From Acidobacteriota bacterium (lineage in GTDB: Bacteria > Acidobacteriota > JAAYUB01 > JAMOQF01), in the NCBI GenBank assembly GCA_027064125.1, contig JAMOQF010000168.1, forward strand, positions 1 through 34,459: 34,459 nucleotides of DNA. The letters are read 5' to 3'. Position 1 is the first letter of the stretch. Every line of letters begins with the position of its first letter. Below are positions 9,365 through 18,227 of the stretch, piece by piece. Position numbers and translations under genes: made by a program. The notes beneath the pieces are model-generated. The model saw only the letters and a list, made by a program, of their open reading frames with translations, had not been told where the DNA came from and did no database searches.

Positions 9365-9398
9365 ATACTCTTTAAACTATTCCATAATGAGGTGAAAA

Positions 9399-10610
9399 AT
9401 GGAGACTAAAAGTGCCACCTGCGGAAGAAAGGGTGAAGGAGTCAGATCCGATTGTTTTGTAAAGATAGAAAAAATTAGTGGAAACTCCATAGAACTCGAT
9501 ATTTCAAGTAAGGTTGAAAGACTTTATGGAGATAAGATAAGGGAAGATGTACTTCAAATTTTAAATTTTTATAACTTAGAGGGAATAAAACTTACCCTTC
9601 AGGATTTTGGAGCATTGCCATTTGTTCTCTTTGCAAGAATTGAATGTGCAATTAAAAGACTTTTTCCCGAAATAAAAAGGGACTTTCTACCCCCTTTAAA
9701 CAAAGGGGTAAAGACAAAATGTATAAGGGAGAGATTCAGAAGATCGAGATTATATCTCCCCGGAAATGAGCCCAAATTTATGATAAATGCTGGAATCCAT
9801 AAACCAGACGGCATAATACTTGACCTTGAAGACAGTGTGTCCCCAGATGAAAAGGATGCAGCAAGAATCCTGGTTAGAAATGCCTTAAGGAGTATAAACT
9901 TCTATGAAAGTGAAAAAATGGTGAGGATAAATCAACTTCCAATGGGGCTTGGAGATCTTGAAGAAATTGTTCCCCAGCCTGTGGAATTAATACTCATTCC
10001 AAAGTGTGAAACAGAAGAAGATGTAATCAATGTGGATAAGAAGATATCTGAACTTGAAGAAAAAAGTGGCAGGAAAGAAAAAATACTTCTAATGCCAATT
10101 ATTGAAAGTGCAAAGGGTATAATGAATGCCTATAAAATTGCGGGGGCTTCAAAAAGAAATGTTGCCCTTACGATCGGACTTGAAGACTATACCGCAGACA
10201 TTGGTGCAGAAAGGACAGAAGAGGGAAGGGAAAGTTTCTACGCAAGAAGTGTAATAGTAAACGCTGCAAAGAGTTTTCACCTGCAGGCAATTGATACGGT
10301 ATATTCCGATGTGAGCAATATGGAAGGATTGAAAAAGGCAACCCTTGAGGCAAAGTCTCTGGGATTTGAAGGAAAGGGTTGTATCCATCCACGGCAGATA
10401 AAGGTAATACATGAAGCCTTTAAACCCACAGAAAAAGAAGTTGAAAAAGCCATGAAAATTGCAAAAGCCATTGAAGAGGCAAAGAAGAGGGGAAGTGGAG
10501 TAATATCTCTTGGAAGTAAAATGGTTGATCCCCCTGTGGTCAAAAGGGCTGAGAGAATTTTAAAACTTGCAAAAGAAATGGGGTTAATTCAGGAGGGAAA
10601 AAATGATTAA
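9399..10610 (+). CDS. citE: Fused citrate lyase acyl carrier protein (CitD-like) - citrate lyase beta subunit (CitE)
   Basis: N-terminal about 95 aa resemble CitD (SDCFVKIEKISGNSIELDISSKVERLYGDKIREDVLQILNFYNLEGIKLTLQDFGALPFVLFARIECAI). The rest is CitE: RSRLYLPGNEPKFMINAGIHKPDGIILDLEDSVSPDEKDAAR, LILIPKCE, GLEDYTADIGAERT, GCIHPRQI. Confidence 0.88.
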   Translation: METKSATCGRKGEGVRSDCFVKIEKISGNSIELDISSKVERLYGDKIREDVLQILNFYNLEGIKLTLQDFGALPFVLFARIECAIKRLFPEIKRDFLPPLNKGVKTKCIRERFRRSRLYLPGNEPKFMINAGIHKPDGIILDLEDSVSPDEKDAARILVRNALRSINFYESEKMVRINQLPMGLGDLEEIVPQPVELILIPKCETEEDVINVDKKISELEEKSGRKEKILLMPIIESAKGIMNAYKIAGASKRNVALTIGLEDYTADIGAERTEEGRESFYARSVIVNAAKSFHLQAIDTVYSDVSNMEGLKKATLEAKSLGFEGKGCIHPRQIKVIHEAFKPTEKEVEKAMKIAKAIEEAKKRGSGVISLGSKMVDPPVVKRAERILKLAKEMGLIQEGKND

Positions 10611-12153
10611 AAATGTTCTTGGAAGAGAACTGCCTGATGAAATAAATGGTAGAAAGACAATCCCCTTCATGGGGGTTGGAAAATATAGGCCTGAGGGGAA
10701 GAAGGCAGCCCCTCCAATTCCAACCTGTGCTGACTATCCACCGGATGGCAACAAGGTGGTTTCATCTTTAAGAGAAGCCTTTGAAAAATGTGGACTCAGA
10801 GATGGAATGACAATTTCAGCCCACCACCACTTTAGAAATGGGGATAAGGTTATAAATAAAATTTTTGATGTGGCACATGAAATGGGCGTAAAGGATCTCA
10901 CCTTTATTCCAAGTGCCCTTTTCCCATGTCACGAACCCCTGATAGATCACCTTAAAAATGGAACAATCCACCACATAGAAGGTAGTCTAAATGGTCCCCT
11001 TGGTAGATTTTGTTCAGAGGGTAAAATGAGGGGAATGGGGGTTTTGAGATCCCATGGAGGGAGATATCAGGCAATTCAGGATGGAGAAGTACACATAGAC
11101 ATAGCAGTAATTGCAGCTCCCTGCGCCGATCCCTTTGGAAATGCAAATGGCGTTTTTGGAAAATCTGCATGTGGACTACTTGGATTTGCCCTTGCGGACA
11201 GTCAATATGCAGATAGGGTAATTGTGGTTACAGATAACCTTGTGGATTTTCCCTGTGCTCCATTTCAGATTCATGGGAATTTGGTGGATTATGTTGTTGT
11301 AATGGATGAAATAGGTGATCCAACAAAAATTGTCTCAGGTACAACACAGATAACCAAAAGTCCAGATAGACTCTACATTGCAGAACTCATTGCAAGATTC
11401 ATAAGAGATTCAGGAATTATGAGGGATGGATTTTCATTTCAGGCTGGAGCAGGTGGAACAAGCCTTGCATTTGCAGTTTTTTTAAAGGAAATGATGAAAG
11501 AGGCAGGGGTAAAGGCGAGGTTTATAAGGGGTGGAAGCAATAAATATCTGGTTGAGATGCTTGAAGAGGGGCTCACCGACTACATACTTGATGGACAGAC
11601 CTTCGACCTTGCAGGTGTTGAATCAATAAGAAATCATCCCAATAAACACATTACAACTTCACCCTTTACCAGTTATAACTACCACTCAAAGGGAAATTTT
11701 GCCTCAATGGTTGATGCTGTAGTACTTGGGGCAACAGAAGTGGATATAAACTTCAATGCAAATGTGGTTACCCATTCCGATGGTGTACTTCTGCATGGAA
11801 TTGGAGGCTGGCAGAACTGCCTCTTTTCAAAATGCACAATCCTTGCGGTACCATCTTTCAGGGATAGGATACCGGTTATCGTGGATGAAGTGACAACACT
11901 CTGTGGACCTGGAGAACTGATAGATGTAATAGTTACAGAGAGAGGAATTGCCATAAATCCTCGCAGGGAAGACCTTATTGAATCTGTGAAAAATAGCGAT
12001 CTGCCAATCAGGAAAATTGAGGAGATAAAGGAAGAAGTGGAAGATATATGTGGTGGAAAGCCACAAAAACCCAATTGGGGAGATAAATTTGTGGCAGCCA
12101 TCAAGTGGGTGGATGGGACTGTAATTGACGCTGTTAAAAATGTAATTTTTTAA
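10603..12153 (+). CDS. citF: Citrate lyase alpha subunit (citrate CoA-transferase)
   Basis: 516 aa: NVLGRELPDEINGRK, LREAFEKCGLRDGMTISAHHHFRNGD, SGTTQITKSPDRLYIAELIARFI, FQAGAGGTSLAFAVFLK, IIVDEVTTLCGPGELIDVIVTERGIAINPRR, diagnostic for CitF. Overlaps citDE by 8 nt. Confidence 0.95.
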   Translation: MIKNVLGRELPDEINGRKTIPFMGVGKYRPEGKKAAPPIPTCADYPPDGNKVVSSLREAFEKCGLRDGMTISAHHHFRNGDKVINKIFDVAHEMGVKDLTFIPSALFPCHEPLIDHLKNGTIHHIEGSLNGPLGRFCSEGKMRGMGVLRSHGGRYQAIQDGEVHIDIAVIAAPCADPFGNANGVFGKSACGLLGFALADSQYADRVIVVTDNLVDFPCAPFQIHGNLVDYVVVMDEIGDPTKIVSGTTQITKSPDRLYIAELIARFIRDSGIMRDGFSFQAGAGGTSLAFAVFLKEMMKEAGVKARFIRGGSNKYLVEMLEEGLTDYILDGQTFDLAGVESIRNHPNKHITTSPFTSYNYHSKGNFASMVDAVVLGATEVDINFNANVVTHSDGVLLHGIGGWQNCLFSKCTILAVPSFRDRIPVIVDEVTTLCGPGELIDVIVTERGIAINPRREDLIESVKNSDLPIRKIEEIKEEVEDICGGKPQKPNWGDKFVAAIKWVDGTVIDAVKNVIF

Positions 12154-12158
12154 ATATT

Positions 12159-12174
12159 CCCCCTTTTTAGGGGG
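12159..12174 (+). promoter_or_regulatory. Hairpin CCCCC-TTTTTA-GGGGG at citF 3' end overlapping the RBS of the next gene
   Basis: Perfect 5-bp G:C stem. The 3' arm GGGGGA is the only Shine-Dalgarno-like sequence before the ATG at 12185. Could be a terminator or an RBS-sequestering hairpin. Confidence 0.5.
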
Positions 12175-12184
12175 ATTTTCCTCT

Positions 12185-14338
12185 ATGAAAAAAACTACTA
12201 TTTTTTATTTTCTAATTTCCTTTATTCTTTTTTCCCCCATATTTTCAGGGAAAACCCTGTATTTGAAGGATTTTTATATCCTTGACTATCCCATCTGGCA
12301 CTTTGTCGCAAAGGCACTAAAAAGGGGAATTATTCCCATGTGGAATCCCCTCTTAAACTTCGGTCAGCCCATTTTGACAAATGGGAATTACCTCATCTTT
12401 TATCCCCTCTCCTATATAAGAATATTTTTTTTCCCCCTATTTTCACTCAACCTGTTTGTAATGCTACATCACTTTTTAGGAATGCTCTTCTTCCATAAAT
12501 TACTGAAGGAAATGGACATTGATGAAAAAATATCCCTTCTGGGAGGGGTAATATATGGATTTACGGGGGTGGTAATATCCCTTTTTTATCTCATAAATCT
12601 TCTGCCCTATATATTTTTAACCCCATTTTTTTTACTTTCTCTCATTAAACTTCTAAAAAATGAAGGAAATAATTTTAGAAATATTTTTATACTTTCAATT
12701 TCCACAACACTTGTAATTTCCACATTTGAACCCCTATTTTTCATGGGAACAGCATTATCTGGAATTTTCATTCTCATGGGACAGAAACTACCTCCCGATA
12801 CTCTGAAAAAAATTTTAGTTTCCATACTTCTTTCAAGCCTCATATCCCTTCCTCTTTTAATTGAAGGATATAAAGATTATACGGGAAATATGAGATCTCT
12901 TTTAAACAAAGAAGTTAAAAATCTCTCAAGGGGATATGACTTTCCTCCTGAAGCATCCGGTGGATTTTTTTTTGATAACTTTTTTAAAGAGGACTTTAAA
13001 ATATCAAATAGCAAAAATATCTACAAAAAATATGGGGCAAGAAGTCCTCTTTTTATGACATTTTTTCTATCCTCATCACTATTACTCCCCTTTTTCTATT
13101 TCTTTTTTTATATAAAAAAAAGGGACCTCTTCCTACCATTGGGCGTAATTATATTTCTAATCCTCTCAATGGGGGGGTATTGCCCCATTGTAAAGAAATC
13201 ATTTCATCTAATCCCAATAATTTCAAATGGCAGATATTTTCAAAAGTTTACATTTTTCTTTTCCCTATTTTTTCTAATCACATCCATAAAAGGTTTTAAA
13301 GAAATAATTTACAGATACTCAAGGAAAAACCTGGTATTTTCTCTATTTCTCTCTGTAATATTACTTTCATCACTTCTTCTTATATCACCTGGAAAATTCT
13401 TTATTTCACCCATTTTTTTATTAATTTTCTTTTTCCTACTTTTTATTTCAAAAAGGGATTTTCAGAAAAGATACCTCATAATGTCTGTGGTCCTTTTTGA
13501 ACTACTATTTGGAAACTTGAGATTTATAAAATTTGATGTGATAAATCAAAAAAGATACTCCATCAAAAATCTGGATAAAAAATATAGAATGACATTTCTA
13601 ATGGATACTCAAATTATTACCAAGAAAAATGAAACAATAAAGGAATACATTGAAAAACTTACATCCATTAAATATCCCTTCCTGGGCTTTTTAGATAACA
13701 CATCATATGGATTTAATGAACCTGTGGATTTAATGGAAGAAACACACACCGCAAAACTCTCCCAATTTTTTAGAAGGCTTACCATGAGCCAGAAAATAGA
13801 AATCGCCAGAAAGTTAAATGTAAAATACATCACAACAACCAAAAATCTGCCATTAAAAAAGATATGGGAGAAAAATGATTTCAAACTATATGAAATAGAT
13901 GCATATCCAAAATTCTATTTTTCAAGGGGAATAAGAATTGGAGACATTGCCACCCTTTTAAATCCAGAGTTAAAATATATAACCGTCACAAAAATTCCCA
14001 TTGGAAATGGTTTTAACTTTAACGGTGGGAAAATATTAAGTATTAAAGATGAAATAAACAAAAAAGAACTTGAGGTAATCTCAAATGGGAAAAATTTACT
14101 CATCATAAATGAAACCTATTCCCCCAATTGGAGTTGTTATATTGATGGGAAAAGAGTCAAAATTTTCAGGGTAAATGACAACTTTATGGGAGTTTTAATC
14201 CCGAAGGGAAAACATGAATTAAGATTAAACTATTTACCTTCCACCCTTCCACCTGCAATTTTTATATCCATTCTAACCATCATCCTCTCCCTATACCTGG
14301 GGAGAAAGGCCACAATCAGCACATCCAACTCCACATAA
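12185..14338 (+). CDS. YfhO-like polytopic membrane protein (GT-C/PMT-like)
   Basis: 717 aa: many TM helices, N-terminal LDYPIWHFVAKALKRGIIPMWNPLLNFGQPILTNGNYLIFYPLSYI as in YfhO family, and C-terminal lumenal-type domain ending YSPNWSCYIDGKRVKIFRVNDNFMGVLIPKGKHELRLNYLP. Confidence 0.82.
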   Translation: MKKTTIFYFLISFILFSPIFSGKTLYLKDFYILDYPIWHFVAKALKRGIIPMWNPLLNFGQPILTNGNYLIFYPLSYIRIFFFPLFSLNLFVMLHHFLGMLFFHKLLKEMDIDEKISLLGGVIYGFTGVVISLFYLINLLPYIFLTPFFLLSLIKLLKNEGNNFRNIFILSISTTLVISTFEPLFFMGTALSGIFILMGQKLPPDTLKKILVSILLSSLISLPLLIEGYKDYTGNMRSLLNKEVKNLSRGYDFPPEASGGFFFDNFFKEDFKISNSKNIYKKYGARSPLFMTFFLSSSLLLPFFYFFFYIKKRDLFLPLGVIIFLILSMGGYCPIVKKSFHLIPIISNGRYFQKFTFFFSLFFLITSIKGFKEIIYRYSRKNLVFSLFLSVILLSSLLLISPGKFFISPIFLLIFFFLLFISKRDFQKRYLIMSVVLFELLFGNLRFIKFDVINQKRYSIKNLDKKYRMTFLMDTQIITKKNETIKEYIEKLTSIKYPFLGFLDNTSYGFNEPVDLMEETHTAKLSQFFRRLTMSQKIEIARKLNVKYITTTKNLPLKKIWEKNDFKLYEIDAYPKFYFSRGIRIGDIATLLNPELKYITVTKIPIGNGFNFNGGKILSIKDEINKKELEVISNGKNLLIINETYSPNWSCYIDGKRVKIFRVNDNFMGVLIPKGKHELRLNYLPSTLPPAIFISILTIILSLYLGRKATISTSNST

Positions 14339-14416
14339 AAACACCAAAAATTTAAATAGTTTCCCCATAAATATATTCTGATATTCCTGCCTTAATTCCC
14401 TATGCGCCAAATTTCC

Positions 14417-14545
14417 TGCCTGACACTTTTTTCTTTTTTTTCTCACAAGGTTCTCAAGGTTTAGTTTGTCCCCATTTAGATATTTAAGTTTTTGCCTGAC
14501 ACCTTTTATCCAAATCGTGCCTGGCACCATTTTTCCGTTTGATTT
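14417..14545 (-). repeat. Degenerate GGTGYCAGGCA-type intergenic repeat element, copy 2 (inverted relative to copy 1)
   Basis: Plus strand TGCCTGACAC (14417-14426), TGCCTGACACC (14493-14503), GTGCCTGGCACC (14517-14528); the last is near-palindromic GTGCC-T-GGCAC. Confidence 0.65.
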
Positions 14546-15790
14546 TTAAAACTTCAAAAGGACAAAAGTCTTTAGCAGATTATCAAGACGTCTGGGATAT
14601 TTCATCTCCCTTGTCCTATAATATTTCGCTTTAAAAATGAGATTTCTGTATAAACCCAATTCAAAAACAATCTCATTCCCTTCAATTTCAGTTTTACCTT
14701 CAAAACTTCCTGAATCGGGAAAGGAATCAAGCCATGCATCCCTTTCAAGTTTTCTGTGAATTAATTTTACCTGCCACTTCCCCAATCTATTTATTTTTTT
14801 CCATCCAAAAGTTGTTCCAAACAAAAAACCATTATTTGCCAGATCCACAGAAAAATTGTGAACAAATTCCCCATAAAAACTTAGAGAGTGCAAAAATCCC
14901 TTCATTGAAAACACAACTTCCATTTCAGGAACAAAAACATTGTAATCATATTTCAGTCTATTGTTTTCAACACTGTTAGTCTCCGATGAAAATTTAAGTT
15001 TGTTACCCCTAACTCTTATGGAATTATAGTAAGAGAAGGCTCCGCAAAAAGAAATGTCTTTAGAAAATTTAAACTTAGCCCCATCCTGAAAATAAACCAT
15101 GAAAGAATTCAAGTTTGTTGCATCACTTTTTAAAAAGAATATTCCCCCATTTAAAAAAATTGCTTCATCTCCATATTTCATCAATTTTGCGCCAATCCCC
15201 TTTGGTCTTAAATCTCTATCCCACAGAAGATCTGTCTCCTCCCACAGGGAAGATTGAAAACTTTTATATTTACCCACCCAGAATTTAAGGATTTTCAAAG
15301 GAAAATATTCCAGATAAATATTATCAAGTTTAAAACTTTCTTTCTTAAAAAGATTATCGAAGGAAACATCCCTCGACCTTGGATGTTTCCCCATGGAAGA
15401 AATCCCAAATCCCACTTTAAATCTTTTAGTAGGCCTTATAACACAATTTACCCCAAACCTTAACTCTTTTTTCTTCTTCACCTTACCATCCTTTTTGTCC
15501 CATTGATACTTAATTCTTAAATCTCCTTCTATATCCATTTTCTTTAACAACTTCTTGAAAAGTCCCCACCTAAATTTTTCCTCTCTTCCTTTCCTTTCTG
15601 TAATTTTTTGCATCTTAACCTTTGTTTCACCCATTTGACATCCCGGCGAAATAGGTCCCCTAATAAAACCTTTCAAAAAATGATTTCCCATGGGTTTAGA
15701 AATGAAAAAAGAAAAGGAAAATATAAAAAATAAAATAAAAACAGCAACTTTTATTTTAACTCTCAAGATATGTGAAGTAATATATGCCAT
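14546..15790 (-). CDS. Putative outer-membrane porin-like beta-barrel protein
   Basis: 414 aa: hydrophobic leader, then alternating amphipathic strands with aromatic residues (LRIKYQWDKKDG, FKVGFGISSMGKHP, DNIYLEYFPLKILKFWVGKYKSF, LLWDRDLRPKGIGAKLM) and terminal aromatic F (..LLKF). Confidence 0.65.
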   Translation of the reverse strand: MAYITSHILRVKIKVAVFILFFIFSFSFFISKPMGNHFLKGFIRGPISPGCQMGETKVKMQKITERKGREEKFRWGLFKKLLKKMDIEGDLRIKYQWDKKDGKVKKKKELRFGVNCVIRPTKRFKVGFGISSMGKHPRSRDVSFDNLFKKESFKLDNIYLEYFPLKILKFWVGKYKSFQSSLWEETDLLWDRDLRPKGIGAKLMKYGDEAIFLNGGIFFLKSDATNLNSFMVYFQDGAKFKFSKDISFCGAFSYYNSIRVRGNKLKFSSETNSVENNRLKYDYNVFVPEMEVVFSMKGFLHSLSFYGEFVHNFSVDLANNGFLFGTTFGWKKINRLGKWQVKLIHRKLERDAWLDSFPDSGSFEGKTEIEGNEIVFELGLYRNLIFKAKYYRTREMKYPRRLDNLLKTFVLLKF

Positions 15791-15922
15791 AAATCACTCC
15801 AAAAGAATCACCCTAAGGCAACTAAAATGCCTAAAGCAAAAATGGGAGATTAAATACCAAAATACGCATCTCACTTAGTTTTTTTATTACATCACTTTAT
15901 CTTTAAAAATTCATAGAAAGGC

Positions 15923-15945
15923 GGAAGGAGGATACCCCCCTTCCC
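15923..15945 (-). terminator. Possible intrinsic terminator downstream of the malic enzyme gene
   Basis: GGAAGGAGG-ATA-CCCCCCTTCC imperfect GC-rich hairpin just after the stop at 15958. The T-tract is weak on the minus strand. Confidence 0.4.
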
Positions 15946-15957
15946 ATAGAGATTAAA

Positions 15958-18216
15958 TTATATCACTCCTGAAGCAATGGCTGTAATTGTGGTTATATTT
16001 ACAATGTCCTCAACCCTTGAAGAATAATGGAGAACATTCACAGGCTTTTTCATCCCCAACAAAATGGGACCTATAGCCTCAGCATTACTCAAGTACTGTA
16101 CAAGTTTGTATCCAATATTTGCACTAAAAAGTTCCGGGAAAACAAGGATTGTAGCATCTCCAACAATTTTTGAATGGGGGAAGTTTTCCTTTACAAACTC
16201 TGGATCAAGTGCCGCATCAACCTGCATCTCTCCATCCACAATGAGATCGGGTCTACGTTCTTTTACAAGATTTACTGCCCTTTGAATCCTGCTCACATCC
16301 TCATTTCTGACACTCCCAAAACTGGAATAGGACAAAAAGGCAATCTTTGGCTCAATATCAAAAAATTTTGCCGCCTCAGAGGCCATAATTGCAATATCTG
16401 CAAGTTCTTCTGAGTCAGGCATTAAATTTACTGTGGTATCAGCCATTATCAGGATTCTATTTTCAAGGATCATCATATAAAGCCCTGCAACCCTTTCGAT
16501 ATTTTCTCTCACCCCAATTATTTCAAGGGCTGGTCTAATGGTTTCCGGATAGGAAGATGTTATTCCTCCAACAAGTCCATCCCCCATTCCAACCTCAAGC
16601 ATCATCATTCCAAAATAAAAGGGATTTAAGAGTTTTAACCTGGCCTGCCTTGGGGTCATCCCCTTATATTTTCTCAACTGATACAATTTATCCACAAATT
16701 CATCCATTCTGTCAAATTTGTGGGGGTTGTAGACCTCATAATCTTTAAATTCAAGTCCAAGGGATTTAATTTTTTCTTCAATTACCTCCCTATCTCCTAT
16801 CAGTACAGGCTTTGCTATATCCTCATCCAGAATCCTCTGACAGGCCCTTAAAATTTTATCTTCTTCACCTTCAGGAAAAATTATCTTCTTTTCATGATGT
16901 TTTACTTTATTTATGGCTATTCTCATTACTTTTTTAGAAAGTCCGAGCATTGCCTCAAGTTTCTCTTTATATTCCTCTATATCGTCAAAGGGTTTTTGTG
17001 CCACACCGCTTTCTATCGCAGCCTGCGCCACAGCAGGAGCCTCCCATAAAAGCACCCTGGGATCAAAGGGCTTTGGAATTATATAATCCCTTCCAAAGCG
17101 GAATTTTTCTCCCCCATATGCCTGAATAACAGAATCGGGCACATCTTCCTTTGCAAGATCTGCAAGGGCGTGGGATGCCGCAACCTTCATCTTTGAATTA
17201 ATCTTTGTGGCTCTTACATCAAGGGCTCCTCTAAAGATAAATGGAAATCCAAGAACATTGTTGACCTGATTGGGATAATCACTTCTACCTGTTGCCATTA
17301 TGACATCAGGCCTTGCTGCCTTTGCATCCTCGTAGGTAATTTCAGGATCTGGATTTGCCATGGCAAAAATTATGGGATTATCATTCATCTTCCTTACCAT
17401 TTCTTTGGTGACAAGCCCCTTTACAGAAACACCAACAAAAACATCCGCCCCCTCCATTGCCTCTTCAAGGGTTCTCAACTTTGTATCCTGGGCAAAAAAT
17501 TCTTTGTAGGGATTCATCCTCTCCTTTCTGCCTTTATATATAACTCCTTTACTATCAACAAGATATACATTTTCCCTTCTTATACCAAGTTCTATAAACA
17601 TCTTTCCACAGGCAATACCTGCAGCTCCTGCACCACATATTACCATCTTCATATCCTTTAAATCCTTCTCGACAATTTCAGCAGCATTTAAAAGGGCAGC
17701 TCCGGCAATAATCGCAGTACCATGCTGATCATCGTGAAAAACTGGAATATTCATGAGTTCTATTAATTTTTCTTCAATGTAAAAACACTCAGGAGCCTTT
17801 ATGTCCTCAAGGTTAATTCCACCAAATGTGGGTTCAAGTAGTTTTACCGCATTTATGAGTTCATCGGGATCCTCAGTTTTCAATTCAATATCAAAGACAT
17901 CTATATTTGCGAATCTCTTAAATAAAACTCCTTTACCCTCCATCACAGGTTTACCAGCAAGGGGACCAATATTTCCAAGTCCCAGAACCGCAGTTCCATT
18001 TGAAATAACAGCAACCAAATTTCCTTTGTTTGTATATTTAAAAACATCTTCTGGATTATCCTTAATATGCAAACAGGGAATTGCAACTCCAGGGGTATAA
18101 GCAAGAGATAGATCCCTCTGGGTAAGGCATGGTTTCGTGGCAATAACAGCCAGTTTTCCGGGTCTTCCCTCAGAGTGATAATTTAAAGCCTCTTCCTCTC
18201 TAATTTTTGCACACAT
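15958..18216 (-). CDS. maeB: NADP-type malic enzyme with C-terminal phosphate acetyltransferase-like domain
   Basis: 752 aa: [94 protein letters not shown]-terminal PTA_PTB-like [47 protein letters not shown]. Confidence 0.95.
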   Translation of the reverse strand: MCAKIREEEALNYHSEGRPGKLAVIATKPCLTQRDLSLAYTPGVAIPCLHIKDNPEDVFKYTNKGNLVAVISNGTAVLGLGNIGPLAGKPVMEGKGVLFKRFANIDVFDIELKTEDPDELINAVKLLEPTFGGINLEDIKAPECFYIEEKLIELMNIPVFHDDQHGTAIIAGAALLNAAEIVEKDLKDMKMVICGAGAAGIACGKMFIELGIRRENVYLVDSKGVIYKGRKERMNPYKEFFAQDTKLRTLEEAMEGADVFVGVSVKGLVTKEMVRKMNDNPIIFAMANPDPEITYEDAKAARPDVIMATGRSDYPNQVNNVLGFPFIFRGALDVRATKINSKMKVAASHALADLAKEDVPDSVIQAYGGEKFRFGRDYIIPKPFDPRVLLWEAPAVAQAAIESGVAQKPFDDIEEYKEKLEAMLGLSKKVMRIAINKVKHHEKKIIFPEGEEDKILRACQRILDEDIAKPVLIGDREVIEEKIKSLGLEFKDYEVYNPHKFDRMDEFVDKLYQLRKYKGMTPRQARLKLLNPFYFGMMMLEVGMGDGLVGGITSSYPETIRPALEIIGVRENIERVAGLYMMILENRILIMADTTVNLMPDSEELADIAIMASEAAKFFDIEPKIAFLSYSSFGSVRNEDVSRIQRAVNLVKERRPDLIVDGEMQVDAALDPEFVKENFPHSKIVGDATILVFPELFSANIGYKLVQYLSNAEAIGPILLGMKKPVNVLHYSSRVEDIVNITTITAIASGVI

Positions 18217-18227
18217 AATATATCCTC

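Noticed and set aside
11679-12104. 141 aa minus-strand ORF inside citF
   Set aside because: Antisense shadow ORF. The citF frame has strong family motifs over the whole span.
14291-14530. 79 aa minus-strand ORF starting MVPGTIWIKGVRQ
   Set aside because: The MVPGT and GVRQ words are translations of the GGTGCCAGGCAC/GGTGTCAGGCA repeat, and the ORF runs antisense into the end of the YfhO-like gene. Treated as repeat-derived and spurious.
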